Source: Streptomyces sp. HNM0575 (lineage in GTDB: Bacteria > Actinomycetota > Actinomycetes > Streptomycetales > Streptomycetaceae). Taken from it: a stretch of DNA of 64,000 nucleotides. A program made the translations under genes and the position numbers. The notes under the pieces are model-generated. The model was not told the DNA's origin. It saw only the letters and a list, made by a program, of their open reading frames with translations, and ran no database searches. Where the stretch lies: positions 1 to 64,000 of the forward strand of contig NZ_JAASAG010000011.1 in the NCBI RefSeq assembly GCF_012726265.1, read 5' to 3'. Shown one piece after another: positions 17,822 through 26,228 of the stretch (within the stretch, counting starts at the first letter, position 1; each line of letters starts with the position of its first letter).

Positions 17822-18985
17822 TCAGGCGCGCACCGCGGCGGCGTCCGCCCCGAAGTCCGCCCCGTCCTGGGGCAGTTCGGCCTCCAGCTCGCGCACCAGC
17901 GGCAGTACGCGCCTGCCGAAGTACTCGACATCCTCCAGGTAGTGCAGGAAGCCGAGGAGGAAGAGGTCGACGCCGAGACGCTTGTAGGCGACGATCCGCT
18001 CCGCGATCTGCTCGGGCGTCCCGATCAGTCCCGTGCGGAACCCGTCGTTGTACTGGATCAGGTCCTCGAACGAGGAGTCCTGCCACATCCCCTTGCCGTC
18101 GGACGCCGACGCGCCGGCCTGCTGGACGGCGGACTCGAAGCCGCGTACCGCCTCGGTGTCCGCCTTGGCGACGATCTCCCGCAGCACTTCGCGGGCCTCG
18201 GCCTCGGTGTCGCGGGCGATCAGGAAGCCGTTGAGACCGAAGCGCGGTGCGGTGCGCCCGGCCGCGGCGGCGGACGCCCGTACGTCCTGGATCTGCTCGG
18301 TGACGCCGTCGAAGTCCTTGCCGTTGCTGAAGTACCAGTCGGAGACGCGGCCGGCCATCTGCCGTGCGGCGGTGGAGTTGCCGCCCTGGAAGATCTCCGG
18401 ATGCGGGCGCTCGACGCTGTTGAGCGGCTTCGGCTTCAGGGAGAAGTCCCTGATCCGGTAGAAGTCGCCGGCCACTTCGGCGTGGTCCTCGGTCCAGATG
18501 GTGCGCAGCGTCCGGATGAACTCCTCCGAGCGGCGGTAGCGCTCGTCGTGCTCCAGCCAGTGCTCACCGAGTGCCGTGAACTCGCCCTTGAACCATCCGC
18601 TGACGACGTTCACGGCGAACCGGCCGCCGGACAACTGGTCGGCGGTGGCGCCCAGTTTGGCCAGCACCCCGGGGTGCCACAGCCCGGGGTGCACGGCGGC
18701 GATGACCTTGAGCCGCTCGGTGGCGAGCAGGAGGGCGAGGCTGAAGCTCGTCGACTCGTGCTGGTACTCCGCGCCGTAGCTGGCCATGTAGCGGACCTGG
18801 CTCAGCGCGTAGTCGAAGCCGTTGTTCTCGGCTAGGACGGCCAGTTCGCGGTTGTAGTCGTAACCCCAGTCGGTGCGCTGCTCGACCTTGCTGGTGACCA
18901 GGCCGCCGCTGACGTTGGGCACCCAGTACGCGAAGCGAGCGGGCTCGGAGACGGAAGAGACGGAAGAGGCGGAGGGGACGGACAT
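17822..18985 (-). CDS. sfnG: Dimethylsulfone monooxygenase SfnG
   Basis: A 387-residue bacterial-luciferase-like (LLM) monooxygenase closely resembling SfnG: FAYWVPNVSGGLVTSKVEQR at the start, DWGYDYNRELAVLAE, HPGVLAKLGATADQLSGGRF, VNVVSGWFKGEFTALGEHWL, and IFQGGNSTAARQMAGRVSDW. SfnG uses FMNH2 and oxygen to split dimethylsulfone to methanesulfinate, part of sulfur scavenging. It heads the operon sfnG-FMN reductase-sfnB, with about 240 bases of leader that include a cysteine-type leader peptide (19229-19318), so the operon is expected to be induced when cysteine is short. Confidence 0.92.
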   Translation of the reverse strand: MSVPSASSVSSVSEPARFAYWVPNVSGGLVTSKVEQRTDWGYDYNRELAVLAENNGFDYALSQVRYMASYGAEYQHESTSFSLALLLATERLKVIAAVHPGLWHPGVLAKLGATADQLSGGRFAVNVVSGWFKGEFTALGEHWLEHDERYRRSEEFIRTLRTIWTEDHAEVAGDFYRIRDFSLKPKPLNSVERPHPEIFQGGNSTAARQMAGRVSDWYFSNGKDFDGVTEQIQDVRASAAAAGRTAPRFGLNGFLIARDTEAEAREVLREIVAKADTEAVRGFESAVQQAGASASDGKGMWQDSSFEDLIQYNDGFRTGLIGTPEQIAERIVAYKRLGVDLFLLGFLHYLEDVEYFGRRVLPLVRELEAELPQDGADFGADAAAVRA

Positions 18986-19228
18986 GAATTACTCCCTGGG
19001 AAGCAGAGGGCGTTGCGCAGAGGAATCAAGAAAAGGGGTCCACGGCCCGCGGTAATGACCGCGAGGGGCAAGGGAATTGATTCCGCTGATATTTCGCAGG
19101 CCTGCAATGCGCCGTTCATGAAATGAGGCGCCGGGCCGTGACGGCGTTCGTGCAGGCGCGTTCATGGATGGGTGACGGGCCCGCCCTTAAAGGGCCGGCA
19201 GGCGGCTTCAGTCAGCCTTCAACGCAGG

Positions 19229-19318
19229 TCACACACAGGGAGCATGACGACATGAAGCGCTGAAGACACGCGCCAGATCGACGTGGCGCCGGCGCGTGAG
19301 TCCGTACGACTTCATCAT
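19229..19318 (-). CDS. Cysteine-responsive leader peptide upstream of sfnG
   Basis: A 29-codon minus-strand ORF encoding MMKSYGLTRRRHVDLARV followed by FSASCRHAPCV and TGA. It matches the actinobacterial sulfur-gene leader family, whose core is a basic RRRHVDL-RV segment followed by one or more cysteines near the stop. These uORFs are known to couple ribosome stalling at Cys codons to expression of downstream sulfur genes. It lies about 240 bases before sfnG. Two starts (19318 and 19315) are possible. It is too short for ordinary gene calling but its motif, strand and place all agree. Confidence 0.8.
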   Translation of the reverse strand: MMKSYGLTRRRHVDLARVFSASCRHAPCV

Positions 19319-19520
19319 GCCGCCGATCAAAGCAGGTGCCCGCGCGCAGCGTCAACAGCATCAAGGAATACCCGGAGGGGCGGCCGCAGCCCGTCCTCGG
19401 TGTTCTCCGCCCGAATCTTCCCGTGTCGTCGTCCGAAGGCCGTTCAGGGATTCTCTCCAGAGCGCCGGCGGGGAATCGGGCGACTCCACGAAGTTGCAAT
19501 ACGCCCGCAACACAATGCTG

Positions 19521-19549
19521 TTGACCGGGACGCCCGGTACGCGCAGCAT
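19521..19549 (+). promoter_or_regulatory. Candidate promoter for the leader-TauD operon
   Basis: TTGACC (19521-19526), a 17-base spacer and CAGCAT (19544-19549) resemble a housekeeping sigma promoter and would start transcription near 19556, about 50 bases before the plus-strand leader ORF. The match is moderate and was made by eye. Confidence 0.35.
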
Positions 19550-19608
19550 CGACCGTGAGGAACGCTCCACGATCCGGCGGAGCCGTCCACGGGACCGAGG
19601 GGGTCGCG

Positions 19609-19731
19609 ATGCAGTGCCGCGAGCGGTCGCAGGCATACGACGCCGCCCTCGGCCGGATCCGCGACCCGCGCCTGACCGTGCGCCGCCACATCGATCTGCA
19701 CCGGGTCTCCAGCGCCGTCTGTCACGCCTGA
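19609..19731 (+). CDS. Cysteine-responsive leader peptide upstream of the TauD operon
   Basis: A 40-codon ORF whose C-terminal half is DPRLTVRRHIDLHRVSS followed by AVCHA and TGA, the same RRH-DL-RV plus near-terminal cysteine pattern as the minus-strand leader at 19229-19318 and as annotated streptomycete 'putative leader peptides'. The ATG at 19609 may be too early, since most family members are about 20-30 residues long, but the family core and stop are clear. It ends 153 bases before the dioxygenase start, leaving room for an attenuator or anti-Shine-Dalgarno structure. Confidence 0.8.
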   Translation: MQCRERSQAYDAALGRIRDPRLTVRRHIDLHRVSSAVCHA

Positions 19732-19884
19732 CCGCTTCCGGCTGCCGGCAGACCGTGCGCGGCCCGCGCCTCCCGCGCTCGTCCCGTTGCCCGTTCGTCG
19801 CTCCGGAACTCCGCCGTCCCGCTTTCCCCGCCGCAGGTACGGCCGCGACGCCGTACGCACGGCCACGACACATGGAGACCACCC

Positions 19885-20856
19885 GTGTCCGTTACCGCCG
19901 AGAACACGAACACGCTCACCGTCCGCCCCGTCGCGGGCCACATCGGCGCCGACATCTCAGGCGTCGACCTTTCCCAGCCGCTCCAGCCCGAGGAGATCGC
20001 CCGGATACGCGCGGCCCTGCTGCGCTGGAAGGTCGTCTTCTTCCGCGGTCAGCAGCTCGACCATGCCTCGCAGATCGCGTTCGCCCGCGGCTTCGGCGAG
20101 CTGACCTACGCGCACCCGCACGACGCCACTCCGCCCGAGGGCTACCCGGAGATCTTCACCATCGACCCGGAGCGCTTCGAGCGGCGCTACACCGACGGCC
20201 TCCAGCAGCAGCACAACAGGCGCAAGTACAGCTACTTCGGCGGGTGGCACACCGACGTCACCCCCGCCGTCAATCCGCCCGCGGGATCGATCCTGCGCGC
20301 CGAGACCGTCCCCGAGCACGGCGGCGACACGACCTGGACCAACACCGTCGCCGCGTACGAGGGGCTGTCGGCCCCCGTCCGCGCCTTCGTCGACGGGCTG
20401 CGCGCCGAACACCGTTACGGCGCCGACCAGGCGCCCGTGGGCGAGAGCGGCTATGCCCGCCGGGTCAACGACAACCTGCTGGTCGCCCATCACCCCGTGG
20501 TGCGCGTACACCCGGAGACGGGCGAGCGGGCGCTGTTCGTCTCCCCGGGCTTCACCAGCCACATCCTCGACGTGACCCCGCGCGAGAGCCGTGCGCTGCT
20601 CCAGCTGCTGTACGAGCAGCTGACCCGGCCCGAGTACACGGTGCGCTTCCGCTGGGAGCCGGGCAGCGTGGCCTTCTGGGACAACCGTGCCACCGCCCAC
20701 CTCGCCCCGAACGACCTGGACCATCTCGACGTGGAACGGCGGCTGCACCGCGTCACGTTGATCGGCGACGTCCCGGTGGGGCCCGACGGACGCGAGTCCG
20801 AGCTGATCTCCGGCAAGCCGTTCACGGCTGATCACCGGGTGGTGGTCAGCACCTGA
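19885..20856 (+). CDS. TauD/TfdA-family Fe(II)/2-oxoglutarate dioxygenase
   Basis: A 323-residue TauD-family enzyme. The iron-binding triad is visible as H-x-D in FGGWHTDVTP and a distal histidine in FWDNRATAHLAPND; the 2-oxoglutarate-binding arginine region is DVERRLHRVTLIGD. TauD-type enzymes hydroxylate sulfonates or sulfate esters so that sulfite or sulfate is released; the family also includes herbicide dioxygenases. The GTG start at 19885 follows GGAG. It leads a run of four flavin monooxygenases and sits behind a cysteine leader peptide, so a sulfur-releasing role is strongly suggested; sulfonate versus alkyl sulfate cannot be decided. Confidence 0.88.
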   Translation: MSVTAENTNTLTVRPVAGHIGADISGVDLSQPLQPEEIARIRAALLRWKVVFFRGQQLDHASQIAFARGFGELTYAHPHDATPPEGYPEIFTIDPERFERRYTDGLQQQHNRRKYSYFGGWHTDVTPAVNPPAGSILRAETVPEHGGDTTWTNTVAAYEGLSAPVRAFVDGLRAEHRYGADQAPVGESGYARRVNDNLLVAHHPVVRVHPETGERALFVSPGFTSHILDVTPRESRALLQLLYEQLTRPEYTVRFRWEPGSVAFWDNRATAHLAPNDLDHLDVERRLHRVTLIGDVPVGPDGRESELISGKPFTADHRVVVST

Positions 20857-20900
20857 CGGTGCGGCCGGGCGGACCGGGCGGACCTGGCGGGCACGGGCCG

Positions 20901-20918
20901 GACCGGCCGGGGCCGGTC
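20901..20918 (+). terminator. GC hairpin after the TauD gene
   Basis: GACCGGCC-GG-GGCCGGTC is a perfect 8-bp stem with a 2-base loop in the 256-bp gap between the dioxygenase and the next monooxygenase. No T-run follows, as is common in actinomycetes, so it may be a partial terminator, a processing site or simply GC-rich DNA. Apart from this, the gap shows no gene. Confidence 0.35.
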
Positions 20919-21112
20919 TCTCCGGGCGCTTCACCCGGCAGATCCCCGCGGGGGCCTCCTCGGAGATCTCCCGGGCGGAGCCCGGTCCGGGCCGCAGCCA
21001 CCGTGCCCGCGCCGACCGTGCCCGAGCCACCGCGCCCGCCAAGTCCGGGCCGCCCCGCCCCGCCGGACCGGCGACCTCGTATCCGTACGGACCTTCAGGA
21101 AGGCAGCCGCCC

Positions 21113-22369
21113 GTGTCCCCACCGCCCACCTCACCGCTGCATCTCGCCGTCGCCCTCGACGGCACCGGCCGGCACCCCGCGTCCTGGCGGGAGGCGGCGG
21201 CCCGCCCACGCGACCTGTTCACGGCCGGGTACTGGGCGGATCTGGTCGCCGAGGCCGAGCACGGCCTGCTCGACTTCGTGACCTTCGAGGACGGCCTGGG
21301 CCTCCAGTCCTCGCACGTCCTGGAGCCGGACGACCGCACCGACCAGGTACGCGGCCGCCTGGACGCCGTACTCGTCGCCGCCCGCATCGCCCCGCTCAGC
21401 AGCCGGATCGGCCTGGTGCCGACGACGGTGGTCACCCACACCGAGCCGTTCCATGTCTCCAAGGCGATCGCCACTCTCGACTACGTCAGCTCCGGGCGGG
21501 CGGGCCTGCGGGTGCGGGTCAGCGCGCGCCCGGACGAGGCCGCCCACTTCGGCCGCCGCACGATCCCCCGCGTCGGCTCCTTCGACGGCCCCGCCGCACG
21601 GGAGTTGACGGCCGGCCTCTTCGACGAGGCCGCCGACTATGTGGAGGTCGTACGGCGCCTGTGGGACAGCTGGGAGGACGACGCGGAGATCCGGGACGTG
21701 GCCACCGGCCGCTTCATCGACCGGCACAAGCTCCACTACATCGACTTCGAGGGCGGGCACTTCAGCGTGAAGGGCCCGTCCATCACACCCCGCCCGCCAC
21801 AGGGCCAGCCGGTCGTCAGCGCCCTCGCCCACCGGACCGCCTCGTACCGGCTGCTGGCCCGGCAGACCGACGTCGGCTACGTCACGCCGCACCACGCCGC
21901 GCAGGCCGCGGCGATCGTCGCGGAGATACGCGCCGAGCAGGAGGCGGCGGGACGCGCCGGTGAACCCCTGCACGTCTTCGGCGACCTGGTGGTCTTCCTC
22001 GACGAGACCACCGGCGCGGCGGAGGCCCGGCGCGAGCGGCTCGACGGCCTCGCCGGCTCCCCGTACCGCGGCGACGCCCGCGTCTTCACCGGTACGGCCG
22101 CGCAACTCGCCGACCTGCTACAGGAGTTGCAGTCCGCGGGACTGAGCGGGTTCCGGCTCTGTCCGGCCGTACTCGGCCACGACCTTCCGGCGATCACCCG
22201 CGCCCTGGTGCCCGAACTCCAGCGGCGGGGCGCCTTCCGCCGCGCCTACGAGGCGGACACCCTGCGCGGACTGCTCGGCCTGTCCCGTCCCGCCAACCGC
22301 TACGCCGCCGGGCTCTCCGGGCAGGGGGGACCCTCCCCCGGGCTCTCCGAGCACGCGGGAAACCAGTGA
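21113..22369 (+). CDS. LLM-class flavin-dependent monooxygenase (organosulfur type) 1
   Basis: A 418-residue member of the luciferase-like superfamily, in the NtaA/SnaA/DszA-like branch: LHLAVALDGTGRHPASWREA, YWADLVAEAEHGLLDFVTFE, RIGLVPTTVVTHTEPFHVSK and GRAGLRVRVSARPDEAAHFG. The usual D-x-L-S-G-G-R motif is altered here to DYVSSGRAGLRV. Such enzymes need FMNH2 from a separate reductase. GTG 21113 is the first sensible start. In an operon-like run with three more LLM enzymes behind TauD; probably desulfurises an organic sulfur compound, substrate unknown. Confidence 0.8.
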   Translation: MSPPPTSPLHLAVALDGTGRHPASWREAAARPRDLFTAGYWADLVAEAEHGLLDFVTFEDGLGLQSSHVLEPDDRTDQVRGRLDAVLVAARIAPLSSRIGLVPTTVVTHTEPFHVSKAIATLDYVSSGRAGLRVRVSARPDEAAHFGRRTIPRVGSFDGPAARELTAGLFDEAADYVEVVRRLWDSWEDDAEIRDVATGRFIDRHKLHYIDFEGGHFSVKGPSITPRPPQGQPVVSALAHRTASYRLLARQTDVGYVTPHHAAQAAAIVAEIRAEQEAAGRAGEPLHVFGDLVVFLDETTGAAEARRERLDGLAGSPYRGDARVFTGTAAQLADLLQELQSAGLSGFRLCPAVLGHDLPAITRALVPELQRRGAFRRAYEADTLRGLLGLSRPANRYAAGLSGQGGPSPGLSEHAGNQ

Positions 22370-22397
22370 CAGCCCGAGCCGGAGGTTTCGCAGGACA

Positions 22398-23831
22398 ATG
22401 AGCAAGCCGCTGAAGCAGATCCACCTCGCAGCCCACTTCCCGGGCGTCAACAACACCACCGTGTGGAGCGACCCCGAGGCCGGGAGCCACATCGAGTTCA
22501 GCTCCTTCGCGCACTTCGCACGGACCGCCGAGCGCGCCAAGTTCGACTTCCTCTTCCTCGCCGAAGGGCTGCGGCTGCGCGAACAGGGCGGAGAGATCTA
22601 CGACTTGGACGTGGTCGGCCGCCCCGACACCTTCACCGTGCTCGCCGCGCTCGCCGCCGTCACCGACCGCCTCGGCCTCACCGGCACCATCAACTCCACC
22701 TTCAACGAGCCCTATGAGGTCGCCCGCCAGTTCGCCAGCCTCGACCACCTCTCGGGCGGGCGCTCCGCGTGGAACGTCGTCACGTCCTGGGACGCCTTCA
22801 CCGGCGAGAACTTCCGCCGCGGCGGCTTCCTGCCGCAGGACGAACGCTACTCACGCGCAGAGGAGTTCCTCGCCACGGCCAACGAGCTCTTCGACTCCTG
22901 GAACGGCGACGAGATCGTCGCCGACCAGGCGGGCGGCACCTTCCTGCGCGACGCGAAGGCCGGGTCCTTCGTGCACACCGGACGGCACTTCGACATTCAC
23001 GGCAGGTTCGACGTACCGCGCCCGCCGCAGGGCCGCCCGGTGATCTTCCAGGCCGGGGACTCCGACGAAGGGCGCGAGTTCGCGGCCTCCGACGCCGACG
23101 CGATCTTCAGCCGCCATGCCTCCCTGAAGGAGGGGCGGGCCTTCTACGCGGACGTCAAGGGCCGCCTCGCCAAGTACGGCCGTACACCGGACCAGTTGCT
23201 GATCCTGCCCGCCGCGACCTTCGTGCTCGGCGACACCGACGCCGAGGCGCGGGAACTGGCGAGGGAGGTGCGTCGCAAGCAGGTCAGCGGTGCCACGGCC
23301 ATCAAGCACCTGGAGTTCGTCTGGAACCGCGACCTGTCCGCCTACGACCCGGACGGCCCGCTCCCCGACGTCGACCCGGACCCCGGAGAGCACCGCATCG
23401 CCCGCGGCCGGGCCCAAGTGCGCATGTACCGCGATCCGTTGGCGACCGCCCGCGAGTGGCGGGAGCGCGCCGCGGCCAACAACTGGTCCATCCGCGACCT
23501 CGTCATCGAGACCGGCAACCGGCAGAGCTTCATCGGTTCCCCGGCCACCGTCGCCAAGACCATCGACGACCTCGTGCAGGCCGACGCGGCCGACGGCTTC
23601 ATCCTCGTCCCGCACATCACCCCGGGGGGGCTCGACGTCTTCGCCGACAAGGTCGTACCGCTGCTACAGGAACGGGGCGTCCACCGCACGGAATACGAGG
23701 GCGAGACCCTGCGCGACCACCTCGGCCTCGCCCACCCCGGCTCTCCGCTCCGCACGGGCGGGCCGCCCCGTACGGAAGGTGCGGGCCACGGCCTGCGGAA
23801 CGCCGTACGGGGCGAGGAGGCCGCCTCGTGA
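22398..23831 (+). CDS. NtaA/SnaA/DszA-family flavin monooxygenase 2
   Basis: A 477-residue LLM monooxygenase with the full family pattern: LKQIHLAAHFPGVNNTTVWS, FAHFARTAERAKFDFLFLAE, INSTFNEPYEVARQFASLDH then LSGGRSAWNVVTSWD, and GRPVIFQAGDSDEGREFAA. Family members cleave nitrilotriacetate, dibenzothiophene sulfone, methionine-related or other C-N/C-S bonds with FMNH2. The neighbourhood favours C-S cleavage. Its last 35 residues are a loose Gly/Pro/Arg tail. Its stop overlaps the GTG of the next gene (GTGA), so the pair is co-translated. Confidence 0.87.
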   Translation: MSKPLKQIHLAAHFPGVNNTTVWSDPEAGSHIEFSSFAHFARTAERAKFDFLFLAEGLRLREQGGEIYDLDVVGRPDTFTVLAALAAVTDRLGLTGTINSTFNEPYEVARQFASLDHLSGGRSAWNVVTSWDAFTGENFRRGGFLPQDERYSRAEEFLATANELFDSWNGDEIVADQAGGTFLRDAKAGSFVHTGRHFDIHGRFDVPRPPQGRPVIFQAGDSDEGREFAASDADAIFSRHASLKEGRAFYADVKGRLAKYGRTPDQLLILPAATFVLGDTDAEARELAREVRRKQVSGATAIKHLEFVWNRDLSAYDPDGPLPDVDPDPGEHRIARGRAQVRMYRDPLATAREWRERAAANNWSIRDLVIETGNRQSFIGSPATVAKTIDDLVQADAADGFILVPHITPGGLDVFADKVVPLLQERGVHRTEYEGETLRDHLGLAHPGSPLRTGGPPRTEGAGHGLRNAVRGEEAAS

Positions 23832-24919
23832 AGATCCTCGCCATCACGCTCATCGTGCACGCGCCGCACCCGGTGACCGGCGTGCGGAAGCCGACCGCCG
23901 AACGCTTCCGCGAGGTCCTCGACAACGCCCTGCTCGCCGAGGAGCTGGGCTTCGACGGGTTCGGCGTGGGGGAGCGGCACGAGCGGCCGTTCATCTCCTC
24001 CTCGCCGCCCGTCGTGCTCAGCCACATCGCGGCGCTGACGAAGCACATACGCCTGTTCACCGCCGTGACGACGCTCAGCCTGCTGGACCCCGTGCGGGCC
24101 TACGAGGACTACGCGACACTGGACCATCTCTCCGGCGGGCGCCTCGAATTGATCATCGGCAAGGGCAACGGCGCCGCGCAGCGCGAGCTGTTCCACGTCA
24201 CGCCGGAGGACCAGTGGGAGCGCAACGCCGAGAGCTACGAGGTGTTCCGGCGGATCTGGCGGCAGGACAAGGTCACCGCCAGGACGCGCTTCCGCCCGGA
24301 GCTGACGGACGCCGAGGTGTGGCCCAGGCCGCTGCAACAGCCGGTCCGCGTCTGGCACGGCAGCGCGACCAGCAAGGAGTCGGTCGACCTCGCGGCCCGC
24401 TACGGCGACCCGCTGTTCTCCGCGAACGTCACCAACCCCATAGAGCCGTATGCCGAGTTGATCCGCTACTACCGCGAGCGCTGGGAGCACCACGGTCACG
24501 ACCCGGCCGCCATCGCCGTCGGGGCGGGAACGGCAGGCCTCTACGCGGCCCGTACGTCGCAGGAGGCGATCGCCGCGTACCGGCCGGTGTTCGAGGGCAA
24601 TCTGGCGTTCCAGAGGCAGCTGGGCCTGGAGCCGGTCTTCCCGACTCTTGAGGACTTCGTCGAGCGCAGCTCGGCTCTGATCGGCAGCCCGCAGCAGATC
24701 GTCGACAAGGTGCGCCGCTACCACGAGCAGTTCGGTCACACGGTGCTGCATGTGCACGCGGACGCAAGCGGACTGACGGAGACGCAGCACCGGAGTTCGC
24801 TGGAGCTCTTCCAGTCCGAGGTCGCCCCTGTGCTGCGCCGCGAGATCCCCGACCCGCCGTTCGCCTGGGCACCCGTGCTTCCGGCGGCACCCAACTCCGA
24901 GGAGCCCGCCCATGTCTGA
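23828..24919 (+). CDS. LLM-class flavin-dependent oxidoreductase 3
   Basis: A 363-residue luciferase-like protein: VKILAITLIVHAPHPVTGVR, LAEELGFDGFGVGERHERPF, LDPVRAYEDYATLDHLSGGR and IIGKGNGAAQRELFHVT, with a C-terminal IGSPQQIVDKVRRYHEQFGH. It resembles the alkanal or sulfonate monooxygenase-like groups rather than DszA. GTG 23828 is coupled to the previous stop. The last codons overlap the next gene by 8 bases. Likely another sulfur-scavenging monooxygenase; activity unproven. Confidence 0.83.
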   Translation: MKILAITLIVHAPHPVTGVRKPTAERFREVLDNALLAEELGFDGFGVGERHERPFISSSPPVVLSHIAALTKHIRLFTAVTTLSLLDPVRAYEDYATLDHLSGGRLELIIGKGNGAAQRELFHVTPEDQWERNAESYEVFRRIWRQDKVTARTRFRPELTDAEVWPRPLQQPVRVWHGSATSKESVDLAARYGDPLFSANVTNPIEPYAELIRYYRERWEHHGHDPAAIAVGAGTAGLYAARTSQEAIAAYRPVFEGNLAFQRQLGLEPVFPTLEDFVERSSALIGSPQQIVDKVRRYHEQFGHTVLHVHADASGLTETQHRSSLELFQSEVAPVLRREIPDPPFAWAPVLPAAPNSEEPAHV

Positions 24920-26060
24920 CGTCCGTCTCGGCGTCCTCGACCTCGTACCGATCCCGTCCGGCTCGACGGCGGCCGACGCCCTGCACAACTCGATCGATCT
25001 CGCACAGCAGGCGGAGCGCTTCGGGTACTCCCGCTACTGGTTCGCCGAGCACCACCTCAACCCCGGGGTGGCCGGCACGTCCCCCGCCGTGGTCCTCGCC
25101 CTGACCGCCTCCGCGACCTCCGCGATCCGGCTCGGCTCCGGGGCGGTGCAGCTGGGGCACCGTACGGCGCTCTCGACGGTCGAGGAGTTCGGTCTGGTCG
25201 ACGCGTTGCACCCGGGCCGCATCGACCTGGGGCTGGGCCGCTCGGGGGGCCGCCCGCCGGGAGGGTCCGCGGCGCCGCCCAAGACCACCCCGGAGGTCGT
25301 CGACGGGCGGGCCCCGAACGGCCTGCTCATCCCGCCGCGCTTCTCCTTCGAGCACCTTCTCGGCTCGCCCCGTGTCGCCTTGCAGCGCAAGCTGCTCCAG
25401 CTGCCCGGCGCCGAATCGCAGGACTACGCCGAGCAGATCGACGACATCCTCGCGCTGCTGGCGGGCGACTACCGCTCGCCTGAGGGCGTCGAGGCGCATG
25501 TCGTGCCGGGCGAGGGCGCCGACGTGCAGGTGTGGATCCTGGGCAGCAGCGGCGGCGAGAGCGCCGAGGCCGCGGGCGCACGCGGCCTGCCGTTCGCCGC
25601 GAACTACCACGTCAGCCCGGCCACGGTCCTGGAGGCGGTGGAGGGCTACCGCGCCTTCTTCCAGCCGTCCGGGTTCCTCGACAAGCCGTACGTCAGCGTC
25701 TCCGCGGACGTCGTCGTCGCCGAGGACGACGCGACGGCGCTTGAACTCGCCACCGGCTACGGCCCGTGGGTCCGCAGCATCCGCACCGCGGAGGGCGCCA
25801 TCCGCTTCCCGACGCCCGACGAGGCGCGGGCCCACGTGTGGAGCGACGCGGACCGCGCTCTCGTCCAGGACCGCCTCGACACGCAGTTCACGGGCTCGCC
25901 CGGCCACGTCGCCGATCAGCTGGAACAGCTCCAAGAGGCCACGGACGCCGACGAGTTGCTCATCACGACGATCACGCACGACCACCGGGACCGGGTCCGC
26001 TCTTACGAACTGCTCGCCGGGGAGTGGAGGCGCCGCGGACACTCCCTGCGGGCGGGCTGA
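24912..26060 (+). CDS. LLM-class flavin-dependent oxidoreductase 4 (MsnO8-like)
   Basis: A 382-residue luciferase-like protein: LGVLDLVPIPSGSTAADALH, FGYSRYWFAEHHLNPGVAGT, IRLGSGAVQLGHRTALSTVE and ALHPGRIDLGLGRSGGRP. This N-terminus (SVLDLVP-type, then YWFAEHH) is typical of the 'MsnO8 family' LLM enzymes found in many sulfur operons. ATG 24912 overlaps the preceding gene by 8 bases. It ends the five-gene organosulfur operon; no transporter or reductase is encoded on this side, so reduced flavin probably comes from the product of 17143-17697. Confidence 0.85.
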   Translation: MSDVRLGVLDLVPIPSGSTAADALHNSIDLAQQAERFGYSRYWFAEHHLNPGVAGTSPAVVLALTASATSAIRLGSGAVQLGHRTALSTVEEFGLVDALHPGRIDLGLGRSGGRPPGGSAAPPKTTPEVVDGRAPNGLLIPPRFSFEHLLGSPRVALQRKLLQLPGAESQDYAEQIDDILALLAGDYRSPEGVEAHVVPGEGADVQVWILGSSGGESAEAAGARGLPFAANYHVSPATVLEAVEGYRAFFQPSGFLDKPYVSVSADVVVAEDDATALELATGYGPWVRSIRTAEGAIRFPTPDEARAHVWSDADRALVQDRLDTQFTGSPGHVADQLEQLQEATDADELLITTITHDHRDRVRSYELLAGEWRRRGHSLRAG

Positions 26061-26228
26061 ACGGCGACTCCCGGCCGGGTCGGCTGAGCGGTCGTTCCCT
26101 GCGGCCGCTCCGGCCCGGCGGCAGGAGCAGCGTGCGGAGGGCCCCGGCGGAGCCCGGCCGGGGGCGCGGAGCAGGCAGGTCAGTAGAGTGCGCTGCGGCC
26201 CTCGTTCGCAGCTCACAGGAATCAGGCA

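Noticed and set aside
18986-19119. ORF starting MNGALQACEISAE ahead of sfnG as a leader peptide
   Set aside because: It lacks the conserved RRRHVDL-RV core and continues out of frame into sfnG; the true leader motif is at 19229-19318.
19212-19253. 13-codon peptide MSSCSLCVTCVEG with three cysteines upstream of sfnG
   Set aside because: Attractive as a cysteine sensor, but it overlaps in another frame the leader ORF that carries the conserved family motif, and it has no ribosome site.
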